64,000 nucleotides of DNA. It comes from Tuctoria greenei (lineage: Eukaryota > Streptophyta > Magnoliopsida > Poales > Poaceae). Position numbers and translations under genes: made by a program. Each line of letters opens with the position of its first letter. Positions within the stretch are counted from its first letter, which is position 1. The notes below the pieces were generated by a model. That model searched no databases and had not been told where the DNA came from. It saw only the letters and a program-made list of their open reading frames with translations. Positions 19,800 to 32,500 of this stretch are shown piece by piece. Location of the stretch: the NCBI GenBank assembly GCA_036927565.1, contig JAYESD010000001.1, positions 273,493,560 to 273,557,559 on the forward strand, written 5' to 3'.

Positions 19800-20663
19800 T
19801 GTTGGTATTTCTTAACACCATAGAGTTATACGCAAGCACATCGAAATACCGTTGTAGCAATTCCCCTTAAAGAGTATTCCCAAGGGTATCGAATCCAAAG
19901 AACGTGTGTGCTAATCTTTCGAACTAGCTCACCCAAGGACACAAAGTTATTTGGTAGGCAAGGAACAGGGAGGAATTCAAAGTATTGATCCTAATTCAAG
20001 GTAGTTTGCAGTAGATGCTTGCTTCGGGCACGGGCTTACTCCTAGCAATACTAGGACGACTCCCGCCAAGAGCCTATGGCATAGCCGAACGTGGAGGATT
20101 ACGAAGGACAGATAGGGTTGTCACCACCTACTGCCTACCTCTTCAATCCATGGGTCTACGAGATATCCACTGATGATTTATAACCTAAGCACCACGCTTA
20201 CGTTCTAAATCACTACTCTAGTTGTTTCGAACACAAAGCTACAACTAGAGCCTCTAATGAATTAAAGGAGTGAACCCACAAGTAACTACTTGTGCAAACA
20301 ACTAAGAATAAAAGATCAAACTTGTATTGAATTCACAAAGGCTTACTTGATTGAGTAAAACTTTTGTAGGGGTACAAGTGTAGAAGAGGGACTTGACAAG
20401 CCCAAGCCTCCTTCTCCTAGACTCTTCACCACACTCTCCTTCTACTTTGGTAGCCTCTAGGACTACTCTAAACCTTTGGAGTGTAATACTATCCTCAAAT
20501 TTTTGGTGTGTGTGAGAAGTGAGGTGAGGGGGTCTATTTATAGTTGGAGAAGGGTCGGTTCCCGCCACAGTTTATGCGCAAATCAGTCACCATTAACTCT
20601 AGGGAGCCGGGAGGAGCCAACAGGTGTCGTTTGACCGAGTTTGGCGCCAGGAAGAGGTCGTCC
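19800..20663 (-). repeat. Truncated 3' LTR of the Athila-type element
   Basis: Homologous to 27211 onward with scattered substitutions, until GGAAGAGGTCGTCC. After that the two LTRs share nothing. The missing part is the U3 start, so the deletion also removed the polypurine tract. TATA box equivalent (reverse strand TATAAATA) at 20535-20542. Confidence 0.85.
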
Positions 20664-22634
20664 TTTGCTCGTCCTCGAGTGAAGGCAAGAAGAACTAGAG
20701 TGTTGTCATGAAATTTCTATAAGGTAGAAAATAAGGATAATAGATATTTCAACTTATGCCTTAATTCATAGATCCCCTTTGTGTATGTGGCTACCACATC
20801 AATCTTGGGTGTTTGAAAAGTGGAACGGTTAGAATGAAGTTCCCTTGGATCATTCCCTGCTGAAATGATTTGACAATTGCTATATTTGAAAGTCATAGGA
20901 ACTTTTGCCCTTTCCTTCTCGATTGGAATCTCTCAAATCTCTCAAAGTGTTTGAGTCCTCACCATGGCATGTTTTGCCAATTCTTGTCCCTATACTAAAA
21001 GTGGCTATATCTGGAGCTTGGTAGGGATGAATGTGGCACACATTTGCAATTCATATATTACTAAGTCAAAAATTTGATCCTATGAGAGACTTATGCAATG
21101 AACAAAGTGAAGAGAAAATTCTTGTGCACATGAATGGAATGGATGGGCGAGGTGATAACTCCCATGAATTTGCTCTCTCTTAAGGATGAAACATGGCTAC
21201 TTCTTATTTATTTTTTTGAGCACTCTTACTCTTTTTCAAGAGTGGATGCTTTTTTTCTCTCTTTTTTTTTCTTGTAGCCATGTCTTCTACTCCTTTTTAT
21301 TTTTAGAGAGGCTTTCATTTGTATTGTATGTAGTTTCTTTTTTGGTGGATGGGTAATCGATGGATGCAAACTCTCAATGTGAGAAATTTTGCATGAATGG
21401 AGTGCACAAGAGTTTTCAATTCAAAAAGTTCCTGCATGTCACTCAATTGGGTCACGGGTTTGACAAAGTTCAACGAAAAGTAAAGTGGCATATGCTTGTG
21501 GTTTTCAATGAATGTATCATATGGTCTTGGTGGGTATATAAATTTCCAATGAGAGGTTTAGGCAAAGTTCAAGACTTCAAACAGTTACAAATGTCAAAAT
21601 CAATTTCAAGCAAAAGGATGATTTCTAAAGAACTCATTTACCATATCACACTAGTCAAATACCTAGATGATGTGTTTTTCCTATTGAATTATGGGAATCA
21701 TAAACAAGGTAATGAATTGAAATATAAAGTATTCAAATTTTCAGCTTAAGCAAATTCTTGACTACCAAATTTTATTTCAATTTGTTGAGTTGATTCATTA
21801 TAGATATGCAATAAAAAATATGAAATCAACTCAAACAGCAGGGTAGCGCATAAAAGTGGGGATAGGAAATCCAAACTGATTTTCTGGAGCGAAACGGAGT
21901 CGTACAGAGCAGAGAACAGGTCGGTCGACCAGGGGGTTCGGCTGACCTCCTGTTGGCTTTGTTTCATCGGGTTGTTTTGCTCATTCAGTCGCGATGTGTT
22001 TTGATATGCAACGTTAATTTTTTTCACTTCGGGATTTTGTGACTTGGGGACATGTTTCCCCCACACTTGTTTCCTGAATTCTTTATTCAACAAAATAAAC
22101 TAAAAGGGGGAACTTTACCGGTGTTATATGAACCGGTAAGTTCACTTTATTGAAATCAAAATATGGGGATGCTTACATTATTCAACCTAGCTTTGGAAAA
22201 AAATGATTGGAAAAGAATAAAAATCCTAAGTAGTAAGCATCCTATGCTGTCGGGCGAGGGAAGTTTTGTCGTTGGCTGGCGTAATGTCCCCGCTCAGGTT
22301 GAAGGTTGAGATGGAGGAGGCATGAGGCACAATCTTCTTGTCGGCCATGACGAGGACGGGAGGAAGATGATGATTCAATGAGGTGTATAACTTTCCTCTC
22401 TGTTTCCGTCCTTTAAATAGGCGAGGAACGTTGCGTTTCACCGAGGATTTTGTGGAGGATATCAAGGAGGGTCAACATGAGAAAACATAACGAGAACAAC
22501 GCGAAGGGAGATTTCGCCGACCCTAAGGTTCGACTGACCCCCTTCTGGCTCCGTTTGGGCCACATTTTCTCAGGTCGATTAAATGGGCCTCATTGATGAA
22601 GAATTGGATGGTACAATAGTTGAACGTGGAGAAT
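20664..22634 (-). other. Athila-type element: post-integrase region, unassigned
   Basis: About 2 kb with no protein I recognise. Athila elements often carry an env-like ORF here, but the frames present (for example 129 codons at 21360-21749 on +, 115 codons at 21746-22093 on -) show no clear family signature. A motif GACCAGGGGGTTCG(G/A)C(T/C)GACC near 21930 recurs in the intact LTR near 28075, with a related version near 22515. This suggests displaced LTR-like sequence. Confidence 0.45.
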
Positions 22635-24557
22635 TTAAACAGAATTGAAAGAAATGGCACGGAAATCATTTAGATTTACCACGTCAAATTCTTTTCCTGT
22701 ATCCTTTTGGGAATCGAGAAATAATTTGAGTCGGTGCCCATTCACTTTGAATAGTTGACCGTCATCACCTTGGAGTGTGATTGCTCCATGGGATGAAGTC
22801 TTTACTACAGTGAAGAGTCCTTCCCATTTACTTCTAAGCTTCCCATGTTCAAAGAGTTTAACCCTAGAGTTAAAGAGTAAAACTTTATCTCCAAGTTTGA
22901 ACTCTTTCAACGTAATCCTCTTATCGTGTCATCTTTTGGTTCTCTCTTTATAAATTCTGGCACTGTGGTATGCCTTATCTCTCCATTCCTCCAACTCAGA
23001 GATTTGCTTCAATCGGTGATTTCCAGCTTCGTTAAGATTCATGTTCCACCGCTTGATGGCCCAATATGTTCTATGTTCCAATTCTACGGGAAGATGGCAA
23101 GTCTTCCCATAGACAAGTTGGAAAGGAGACATGCCGATAGGTGTCTTGTAGGCAGTACGATATGCCCACAATGTGTCGGGTAGCTTTTGCTTCCATCCCG
23201 TTCCCATTTCCAAGACAATCTTTTGCAGAATATTCTTAATTTGTTTATTAGATGTTTCTGCTTGACCACTTGTCTGTGGGTGGTATGGGGTAGCAATGTT
23301 ATGCTGGACTCCAAGTTCCCTTAAAAATTTCCGGAAGGTCTTATCTATAAAATGATACCCTCCATTACTTATGACCATATGGGGAGTTCCAAAGCGCGGG
23401 AAAATGATCTCATGGAACATTTTCCTTGCTTGCTTGGAATCAGCATTTTTGCATGGCAATGCTTCTACCCATTTTGACACATAATCGACGGCAACCAGAA
23501 TATACTCGCAATCATAAGACCTAGGAAATGGTCTCATGAAATCAATACCCCATACATCAAATAATTCCACTTGGAGATTGTATGTTAGGGGCATCACATT
23601 GCGAGCAGAGATTCCTCCATGCTTCTGGCATTTCCAACATCTGCGAATGAATTCCTTGGTATCTTCATACATTGAAGGCCAATAGAATCCACTCTGTCAG
23701 ATCTTTGCCTGAGTACGGTAAACACCGTAATGACCACCATAGGGGCCAGCATGGCATTTCTCTATAATTTTGGTGCCTTCGGTTGATGGGACGCACCTTC
23801 TAAGAAGGCCATCGGCACATACTCGATAGAGGTAAGGGTCATCCAAAAGGTGTCTACAACTCTCATAAATGAGTTTCTTTTTGTTCTCCCTTGGTGGTAC
23901 GTATCTCGTGACCATAAAGTTCACGATATCTGCATACCAAGGGTGAGAGTCTGTCACCTTGAGGAGCATATCATCTCGTAGGAAGTCATTGATAGGTATG
24001 TCCATGGTTTGGGTGACTTCCATACGTGAAAGATGATCTGCTACTGGATTCTCTACTCCTTTCTTATCTCTTATTTCCAAATCAAATTCTTGGAGTAGAA
24101 GAATCCATCGAATTAGCCTGGGTTTAGCATCCTTTTTGGTAAGAAGATATTTCAAAGCAGCATGGTCTTTGTAGACTATGACCTTTGCTCCAACCAAATA
24201 GGATCTAAACTTGTCGATAGCAAAAACTACTGCTAGGAGCTCTTTCTCAATTGTGGCATAATTGAGTTGGGCTCCTGTCAGAGTTTTGCTAGCGTAGGCT
24301 ATTGTGTGATGCTTTTTATCTTTGGTTTGGCCTAAAACCGCACCAACAGCAAAGTCACTGGCATCACACATGATTTCGAATGGCAGCGTCCAATCAGGAG
24401 GTTGGATAATTGGAGCTGAGATTAGTGCCTTTTTGAGTATATCAAATGATTTAAGGCATTCATCATCGAAATCAAAGGGAGCTTCTTTAGCTAATAGGTT
24501 GATGAGGGGTCTAGCGATTTTGGAGAAATCCTTGATAAATCGTTGGTAGAACCCCAC
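22635..24557 (-). pseudogene. Athila-type RNase H and integrase, broken
   Basis: 24557-23697 encodes RNase H: MCDASDFAVGAVLG, EKELLAVVFAIDKFR, and VIVYKDHAALKYL where the usual TDH context reads KDH. It ends in the start of the integrase zinc region. After a stop near 23696, 23672-22929 continues integrase: RRCWKCQKHG, first Asp in DVWGIDFMRPF, second catalytic position VISNGGYHF with Asn in place of Asp, and Glu in TSGQAETSNKQ. 22910-22635 is the integrase C-terminal part (LGDKVLLFNSRVKLF). The Asp-to-Asn change and the stops make it inactive. Confidence 0.88.
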
Positions 24558-24562
24558 ATGAC

Positions 24563-25579
24563 CTAAAAAGATGCGGATCCCTTAACATTGATAGGAGGTG
24601 GAAGTTTTTCAATAACTTCAATTTTAGCCTTGTCCACCTCTATCCCTCTCTCGGACACCAAGTGTCCAAGAACGATGCCTTCCCGGACCATGAAATGACA
24701 CTTTTCCCAATTAAGCACAAGGTCCTTCTCCTGGCATCTTTGTAAGACCCTGTCTAAATTTTCTAGACAATGATCAAAATTTTTTTCATAGACAGAGAAA
24801 TCGTCCATGAAAACTTCCATGATATCCTCGATCATGTCTGAAAATATAGACATCATGCATTTCTGGAAAGAGGCAGGAGCATTACACAGTCCAAAGGACA
24901 TACGCCGGTAGGCATAGGTCCCGTAAGGACATGTGAACGTGGTCTTACTTTGATCATCAGGATGGATAGCAATTTGATGATATCCCGAATACCCATCAAG
25001 GAAACAGAAGTAGGAATGTTTTGCCAATCGCTCTAACATATCATCGATGAAGGGCAATGGAAAATGGTCTTTCCTTGTTGCCTTGTTAAGTTTTCGGTAG
25101 TCAATGCACATCCTCCATCCCGTGACGGTCCGTTGAGGAATTAATTCATTCTTATCGTTTGGAACGACCGTCATACCTCCCTTCTTAGGCACTACTTGAA
25201 CTGGACTTACCCATTCACTATGAGGAATAGGGTAAATAACCCCGACATGCAGAAGTTTCAAGACTTCTTTCTTGACAACTTCCCGCATCGCATTATTCAA
25301 TCGCCTTTGAGGTTCCCTTGAGGGGACACTCTCAGAGTCAATAGGAATACGATGGGTGCATAACACTGGACTAATTCCCTTGAGATCCTGAAGTGAATAT
25401 CCAAAAATAGCTTTATGTCTTTCTAACATGGCTATGAGTTTGAACGTTTCATCATCTGAAAGCTTGTCACTTATGATGACAGGGGCTTCCAAATCGCCAT
25501 TTAGAAAGGCATAACGTAGGCCTGGAGGTAGAATCTTGAGCTCAACAGGAGGTTTTGGGGAGGGCTCTTCTTTTGGCAA
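24563..25579 (-). pseudogene. Athila-type reverse transcriptase segment
   Basis: 338 codons without interruption. They include GVIYPIPHSEWVSPVQVVPKKGG, the ...RTVTGWRMCIDYRKLN block, the YSGYHQIAIHPDDQSKT block, and the catalytic FMDD in EVFMDDFSVY. The frame breaks just before the RNase H segment (24557/24563) and after the protease region (25579/25592). Confidence 0.9.
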
Positions 25580-25591
25580 TTCTATTTCCTC

Positions 25592-26095
25592 CTAAAATTC
25601 ATCCTCCTCTTGGACGAAGTCTTCTTCTCCTTCAATTTCAAAGGGTTCTAAAAATTGAAGAGTCCTAACCTCCTCCATTGGCTCATCTTGGATGGGAGAT
25701 TCTGCTGATGTGTTCTTTGAATGCAGAATAGGTATGGAGAATTTTCTCCCTCCAAAATTGATATTGAGGCTTCCTTCCAAAGGAACTTCCATGAGAAATT
25801 TCTCTATGGGAATCCCTATCATGATGTCGAAATCTTTGATTTCGAACATGAGAAAGTCTAGGAGAGCCTCAACATATTTGTGTCTAACAGACACTTGTTG
25901 CAGAACCCCACATCCTTCAAGAATGGTTCCAAATGAATCTTGGAAGGATTTGCATGTTGGTGCCAATGGCACATCGCCAAGAATGGCGAGAGCACAAGAA
26001 TCGGAAATGAGATTTGCTCCAACAGTAGGGTTGTATAGGATTCTCATTGGTGTCCCTCTAATAGAACACAAAATGGTAGCCAAAGGTGAGGTCAT
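25592..26095 (-). pseudogene. Athila-type protease-like region with atypical active-site context
   Basis: Text MRILYNPTVGANLISDSCALAILGDVPLAPT occupies the place where a retroviral-type protease has its D-(S/T)-G motif. Here NPTVGAN is seen, so the usual catalytic Asp is not apparent. The remainder (DFDIMIGIPIEKFLMEVPLEGS) looks like the protease C-terminal part, followed by an acidic linker. I recall similar wording in other grass Athila-like polyproteins, so this may be a family feature rather than damage. Confidence 0.65.
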
Positions 26096-26189
26096 CCGAA
26101 GAATTTTGGGTGAATTCTCGACTTCGGCTGTCCACTATCTGCTTAGGATAGAGGTCAACTCCTTGACCATCTGACGGACGAACACCCCG

Positions 26190-27086
26190 TCAGGTGGTTC
26201 GTGGAGTTGGTGGCAATGAAGGTTTCCTATAGCAACAATACTTCAAGGTATTTCCATAATCTTCAAAAAGCTCTTCCTCGAAGTAAAATGGAAACTGCGA
26301 GGGTTGAATTTCTTCTACCTTCGTAGTCTCAGGTTCGGGAGAGGATTCCTCTGACAAGGCTTGGGGTAAACAAGAAATGGGTTCATCCTTGTCCAAGAGT
26401 GTATCCTCCGTTCTTGACACGACTTCCTCTTGGGGAGGCTCATTAAGACCCATAATGAAGGAAGAATTTTCTAGAATTCTGTCTAGAAGATCCTTGGCTT
26501 CTTCTGGAGTCTTATGGAGGAAAGATCCTCTAGCCGTAATGTAAAGATATAGGGCAGACTCTTTGTTTAATCCCATGAAGAAATGTTGCAAAAGCATTGG
26601 ATCAGGGATTAACAAATCTGGGCCAGAATTTTTCAAAAGAGAAAATTTGTCCCAAGCTGCACCTATCGATTCCTTCTCCATCTGCTGGAAGCATAATACT
26701 TCCTTTCGTAAGGAAACAATTCGGGCAATGGGAAAGAAAGCAAGACAAAATTTGTCTCATAATTCACTCCAATCAGCGTTTGTCTTTCCAACGTAGTGGT
26801 TGTACCATTGTTTGGCTTTTTCCTTGAGGGAAAAAGGAAACAACTTTCATTTGAGAGTTTCCTGTATCATACCTTTGATTAGAAGGCATGAACACAGTTG
26901 TTCAAACTCTTGTAGATGGTGGTAAGGGTTTTCACAATCCATTCCTGAGAAGGATTGTTCCCGAACCATGGCTATAAAGCCAGGGAGAAGTTCATAGCTG
27001 GTTGAACTAATAGGTTCCGCTGAAGGCGGTGGCTCATGGAACTTGCCCTTCGGAATAGAATAAGAAAGAATGGTGGGTTGCTCCAT
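26190..27086 (-). pseudogene. Athila-type gag, broken
   Basis: Starts at 27086 with MEQPTILSYSIPKGK. It includes the capsid-like ENPYHHLQEFEQLCSCLLIKGM (to 26847), then after a stop-containing gap continues at 26681 with AAWDKFSLLKNSGPDLLIPDPM, LQHFFMGLNKESALYL and an acidic C-terminal part. The start is about 100 bp downstream of the PBS, as expected for gag. Confidence 0.8.
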
Positions 27087-27184
27087 TTATATGGTGGTGG
27101 TAAGGTAAGAATAAGAAAGGTAAGATGATAGATAAGGGGGATATGATACGAGGGTGATCTTGGTTCGAAGATTAATTGAAACCG

Positions 27185-27202
27185 TCCCCGGCAACGGCGC
27201 CA
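27185..27202 (-). promoter_or_regulatory. Primer-binding site (tRNA-Asp type) of the Athila-type element
   Basis: Reverse complement TGGCGCCGTTGCCGGGGA, 8 bases from the LTR edge at 27211; the standard Athila/Tat-type primer site. Confidence 0.88.
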
Positions 27203-27210
27203 GAAATGCT

Positions 27211-28439
27211 TGTTGGTATTTCTTAACACCACAGAGTTATTCGCAAGCGCACGGAAATACCGTTGTAGCACTTCCCCTTAAAGAGTATTCCCAAGGGTAT
27301 CGAATCCAAAGAACGTGTGTGCTAATCTTTCGAACTAGCTCACCCAAGGGCACAAAGTTGTTTGGTAGGCAAGGAACAGAGAGGAATTCAAAGTATTGAT
27401 CCTAATTCAAGGTAGTTTGCAGTAGATGCTTGCTTCGGGCACGGGCTTACTCCTAGCAATACTAGGACGACTCCCGCCAAGAGCATATGGCATAGAGGAA
27501 TGTGGAAGATTACGAAGGATAGATAGGGCTGTCACCACCTACTGCCTACCTCTTCAATCTGTGGTTCTACGAGATATCCACTAATGATTTATAACCTAAG
27601 CACCACGCTTACGTTCCAAATCACTACTCTAGTTGTTTCGAACACAAAGCTACAACTAGAGCCTCTAATGAATTAAAGCAGTGAACCCACAAGTAACTAC
27701 TTGTGCAAACTACTAAGAATAAAATATCAAAATTGTATTGAATTCACAAAGGCTTACTTGATTGAGTAAAACTTTTGTAGGGGTACAAGTGTAGAAGAGG
27801 GACTTGACAAGCCCAAGCCTCCTTCTCCTAGACTCTTCACCACACTCTCCTTCTACTTTGGTAGCCTCTAGGACTACTCTAAACCTTTGGAGTGTAATAC
27901 TATCCTTAACTTTTTGGTGTGTGTGAGAAGTGAGGTGAGGGGGTCTATTTATAGGTGGAGATGGGTCGGTTCCCGCCACAGTTTACGCAAGAATCAGTCA
28001 CCGTTGACTCCAGGGAGCCGGGAGGAGCCAACACGTGTCGTTTGACCGAGTTTGGCGCCAGGAAGAGGTTGTCCGACCAGGGGGTTCGACCGACCTGGTC
28101 AACGCTCCTCTTGAGGAGTGCTTCCTCCAGGTGGCTTCCAGGTGGGCCCTCTTGATATATATGGGTGAAACACCAGTGGATCTCCTCGTATTCTTCTGTT
28201 TGTGAGCCATTTGATCCATGTGTTGCCACATGTCATCGGCTGATTCGTTGAAATCCATTTTCATGGATTCATCCCTGCATGTTTTGGTATTTTGGGTAAT
28301 AATTCACCTGCATACAAATAAACACCAACACTTGTGGAATTGCATTAGTGTATAACCCTACCACTATGTTTTGTGTTTCTTTTATGCACATTATGAGGTG
28401 AATTGACGATCAATATATGGTACTTAAGGACCGTCAACA
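27211..28439 (-). repeat. 5' LTR of the Athila-type element (1229 bp, complete)
   Basis: On the + strand it begins TGTTGGTATTTC and ends CCGTCAACA. TATA box (reverse strand TATAAATA) at 27946-27953. A related LTR in the opposite orientation lies at 62168-63424. Confidence 0.9.
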
Positions 28440-28715
28440 ACCATTGTTTTGGAATCAGACTGGAGAAAGTCAAGTTTCTGGGAGCGGTTGATGTACAAGA
28501 AGATTTGTCCTATGTGGAACCTATCAAAATACTTGAGACATTAAAAAAGGTTACCAGAAACAAAGTCATTTGCATGTGTAAAGTACAATGGAAACATCAC
28601 TCAGAGGCAGAAGCAACATGGGAAAGAGAAGAAGATCTCAAGGCGGAATTCCCTCATCTTTTCTCCTAGGACGTCCAAATCTCGAGGGCGAGATTCCTTT
28701 TAAGGGGGGTAGAGT
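28440..28715 (+). pseudogene. Host Tekay-type chromovirus: integrase C-terminus, chromodomain and polypurine tract
   Basis: Begins with the right ACCAT duplication (28440-28444) and resumes the integrase frame as PLFWNQTGES. Near 28485 it then jumps to the segment VQEDLSYVE, skipping roughly 120 codons present in the intact element, so there is an internal deletion. The chromodomain is preserved (MCKVQWKHHSEAEATWEREEDLKAEFPHLFS, then stop near 28668). A polypurine tract, TTTTAAGGGGGGTAGAG, lies at 28698-28714 before the LTR. Confidence 0.9.
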
Positions 28716-29130
28716 TGTAACACCCATAATTTCATGTAAATAAATTGAATAAAATTAAGTGCATGTGTGTATGCATTTTTGTGTCAATTTTCTAGTTCAA
28801 ACGAGTAGCATTCATGGAAATTTGAATTTGAAATCAAATCAAAAGAAAAAGAACTGAAAAATAAAAATAATAAAACCCCCTAATGGGCCAAAACCCCACC
28901 CCTGCCCAATCCCCCCTCCTCTCACCAGCGGCCCAACCAACCCCCTCCCTCTCTCTTCTCTCTCTGACCCGTGGACCCCGCCTATCATCTTCTTCACTGA
29001 CCAACAACCGCCCCTCTCCCTTAGCCGTGCCGCGCCATGCCTCCACCCCCTTCAACCGCTCCACCCCACGCGGAATCAAGCCGCAGAACCGCCCTTCGCA
29101 CGTGCCGCCAACCGTTGCACGCGTTCCACC

Positions 29131-29137
29131 TATAAAA
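29131..29137 (+). promoter_or_regulatory. TATA box of host Tekay 3' LTR
   Basis: TATAAAA in CCACCTATAAAACCCCGC; equivalent box in the solo LTR at 29984-29990. Confidence 0.6.
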
Positions 29138-29557
29138 CCCCGCATTTCCCCTCTCTTTCTTCTCCCTCCACGCCAAACCCTAGCTTCACCCTCGTCGAGG
29201 TTCATCGCGCCCGTTCTCGGCTCTTCGGCAGTTGCCTCCCTTTCCACTCTCCACTAATCGGTTTGCCTTGACTCTAGGAGAACATCGGACAAAGTTTCGC
29301 GGAGGAATCATCGAGGGTTCGCCAGAATCGACGGGAGCCGCCGCTGTCCATCGCAAGCCCTCATCGCCGACTTGCTTCCACTCGATTTCGGACCCCGAGA
29401 ACACCCGAGGTGTGCTTCCCTTCTCCCCCTCTTCCGTTTCGCATAAAGTACGCATAGGGTAGGTGGCGTTTTGGTCAATTTGGCCAACGCCGGCGAGATC
29501 GCCACCGCGTGCGTCAAGCACCGCCGCGCCGTGCGCCGCCTGCGTCACCGGGGGCGA

Positions 29558-29562
29558 CGTGG
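29558..29562. repeat. Target-site duplication CGTGG, left copy (right copy 32576-32580)
   Basis: CGTGG flanks both ends of the 3013-bp LTR. In the inserted LTR the homologous position reads GCGACGTCGCCGC with no duplication. Confidence 0.85.
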
Positions 29563-32500
29563 TGTAACACCCATATTTCATGTAAATAAAATTGAATAAA
29601 ATTTAGTGCATTCAAGTGTGCATTTTTGTGTGAATTTTGAAGTTCAAACGAGTAGCATTCGTGGAAATTTGAATTTGAAATCAAATCAAAAGAAAAGGGA
29701 ATGAAAAAGAAAAATAAAAAAGAATAAAAACCATCCATGGGCCAAAACCCCACCCCGGCCCAATTTCCCCCTCCCCTCACCTGCGTCCCAGCCAACTCCC
29801 CTCCCTCTCTTCTCTCTTTACCGCGCGGGACCCACTTGTCATCTTCCCCACTGGGCAATTGCCGCCCCTCTCCCTTGCCTGGCCCACGCCGCGCCACTCC
29901 CCCTCAAACCGTCATCTCACACGCGGATTTCAACCAGGGAACTGCCATTCACGCTCGCCTTCAACCCGTGCCCATTTCCCCTCTATAAAATTGCCGCCCA
30001 CCCCTTTCTTTCCTCCCCTACATGCCAATCCCTAGCCAACTGCCATTCTCAGTATGTCGTGCTCATTCCCGACGCCTCGACGGTTGCCTCCCTCTTTACT
30101 CTTCGTTAATCGCTTTGAATTGGCTCTAGGAACTCATCGGGCACGGTGGCGTGAAGAGATTGACGAGGCTTCACCGAAATCGACGAGGACCGCCACCGTT
30201 CGCCGCAAGCCATCATCGCCGACTCATCTCCACTCGATTTTAGACCCCAAAACCCCCCGAGGTATGCTCCACTCTCTCCCCTCTTTCATTTAGTGTATGG
30301 TGCGCATAGGATTAGGCGACGTTTGGCCGATTTGGCTAAACGCAGGGGAGGTCGCCGACGCGGGCGTTGTGTGCTGCCGCGCGCGCGCGTGGCCAGCTTC
30401 GCCGGGGCGACGTCGCCGCATTTGGGCCTTCGGTTCAAACCGAACGGCCGAGATTAGAACGTTAGATACCGGTTCGCTACTTTAAATCTAGCGCATTCAT
30501 TTCAGATCCAACGGACCGCATTCAAATCTCTTTTCCCGCCGCCGGTTTTGCGCCTAGACCCCTGGAATCTTGCGGGCTACCCCCTAGACTCCACTGGAAT
30601 ACAAATCTAACCCCTAGATTTAGCAATCTAGCCCCTAGACCCCCTGGAAATGGATTTAATCAATTAATTAAGCAATCTAGCCCCTGGAAATTTATAGAAT
30701 TATGTTTTTAGCCCCTATACAGTATAGAAAATTTACCAGCTAGCCCCTAGTATTTTATTTATTTGCTGAATATTGTTAAAAATTGTATTTGATGTGTAGA
30801 AAATAGATAAAAATGGTAAATAAATATAAAAACAGTAGAAAAATTTGTATAAAATGTTTTTATGCTGTAATGAAATTGTAGAGTGCAAATAAAATATATT
30901 TTGACCATGGAAAATTTATTAAAAATGTTTAAGCTACACTTTGGCCATAGAAAATTTAATAAAAATGACTTTAGCCCATAAATAAATCTTAAAAGTGTAA
31001 AATAAATATTAAATGCATATTTTGGCTATGTAAAATAATAAATGCTTCGTAGGGATGCACTAGTATAGAATTTTATGCTTATGTGTATGTTGTGATGCCA
31101 TGTATTGTGTGCTCTTTACTTTATTAGCTTTTATTTCTTTTTGCCATGCTTGGGCAATATATTTAGAGTCGTACTACGACCCCAACTTTAATCTTCAAGA
31201 CAAAGACTTTAACAACAACCAGGTCTTCGAAGAAGGCAAGTGCCCTTGACCATTTTGTACCAATTTTAGGATATTAGTTAGTTGCATGCTACATAAAATG
31301 ATGTCCTGTTTCATGCCCTGTTCCACATAATTCCTATTCACCTGGTTTGGGTTGGGAAGTAGATAGGTTTTAATTATGCTTAGCCATGCTTAGACTTTGG
31401 GAATGGGATTTCATACAAATGTGAGATATTATACTTTATAATTACTTTAATCATGATGGACACACAAAAGTAGTTGATAGGAATCTCGTGGTTGGATAGA
31501 TTTGGTATGGTGCAGTTTGAACGAGACCCGGGATTGGGTTTGGCACCACCGGATTCTAAGGACCGGTTTATGGAGGAAGCCACTGAGCTTTATAGTACCA
31601 CCACGAGACTGAGATGGGGCAGCTTGGTCAATTAATTAGGTTTCTCCCGATGAAATGCTAGTGGTTGGTTGGTGCGGGGAATGATGCATGGGTACTTCTC
31701 TTGGAACCATAAGGCTTAAGAGGGGGCTCTGAGGCGGAGGGTTACTCCGGAAATGCCTCAACGGTGGAAACCTTAGAGGGCTAGCACTAGTCGGGAGTAC
31801 CTTTGTAAAGACCATGTAGTGATCTCCTGACCACACACCTATGAAAGTATGAAATGTGGTTGATCACCACGAGCTATATGGAGGTTTACTCAATCCACCT
31901 GGCAACAGAGGATGGAATCACTGCTTGTGGGTAAAAGGTACACTCTCTGCAGAGATTTGATAAAACTGTCATGACAGCCGTGCTCACGGACAAGAGCGGC
32001 TTGGGGCCAGTTCATAATACTTTATGGTTGGGAAATGGTGGTTATTTATGATACAAGATTAATTTATCATCAATGCTTTATTGGAATATTTATCTGATAT
32101 TATATTGATGATTGAAAGCTAAGGTTAGGTTCTAAGCATAGTGCTTAAGCCATAATTTGCCTATCCTTGCTCTAGCCATTCATACCATCCTCTTCCCACA
32201 CTTGTTGAGTACTCTATGTACTCAAGCGTTTATTTTTTCATTAGAGTATGAAGAAGAAGCGGCACCAGAAGACTTCTTCGTCAACCCGGAGGGCTTGGTC
32301 TAGGCTGGCGATCCTTCGCGCGACTGCTTGTGAAGATGGAGCCTTATCTATCTATTTAATCTTCCGCTCTAGTTTGGACTATGTGAACAGTTTAGATGAT
32401 GTAAATAGGTTTGTGGTGTGTATCTGTAGACTTTTGGATCATATTGTAAGACTTATTATGTACTCGAACATGGCTATGTAATGATATTTAACTTTCGTCA

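Larger units (their letters stand above)
19800..28439 (-). mobile_element. Decayed Athila-type Ty3/gypsy element (8640 bp)
   Basis: Read on the minus strand: 5' LTR 28439-27211, PBS (tRNA-Asp type) 27202-27185, gag from 27086, protease-like, RT, RNase H, integrase down to 22635. Then come about 2 kb of unassigned sequence and a truncated 3' LTR at 20663-19800. ACCAT duplications flank it. RT text such as GMTVVPNDKNELIPQRTVTGW, with FMDD, and the TGGCGCC-type PBS are characteristic of Athila. Multiple stops and frameshifts and a mutated integrase Asp mean it cannot be autonomous. Confidence 0.9.
28716..29562 (+). repeat. 3' LTR of the host Tekay-type element, left part
   Basis: Begins TGTAACACCCATAATTTCATG. 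TATAAAA at 29131-29137. Interrupted at 29562 (GGGGGCGACGTGG) by a solo LTR; the rest is at 32576-34752. Full length without the insertion is about 3.02 kb. Confidence 0.88.

Noticed and set aside
21360..21749. 129-codon + strand frame as an env-like gene of the Athila element
   Set aside because: Wrong strand for the element and no transmembrane or envelope-like features.
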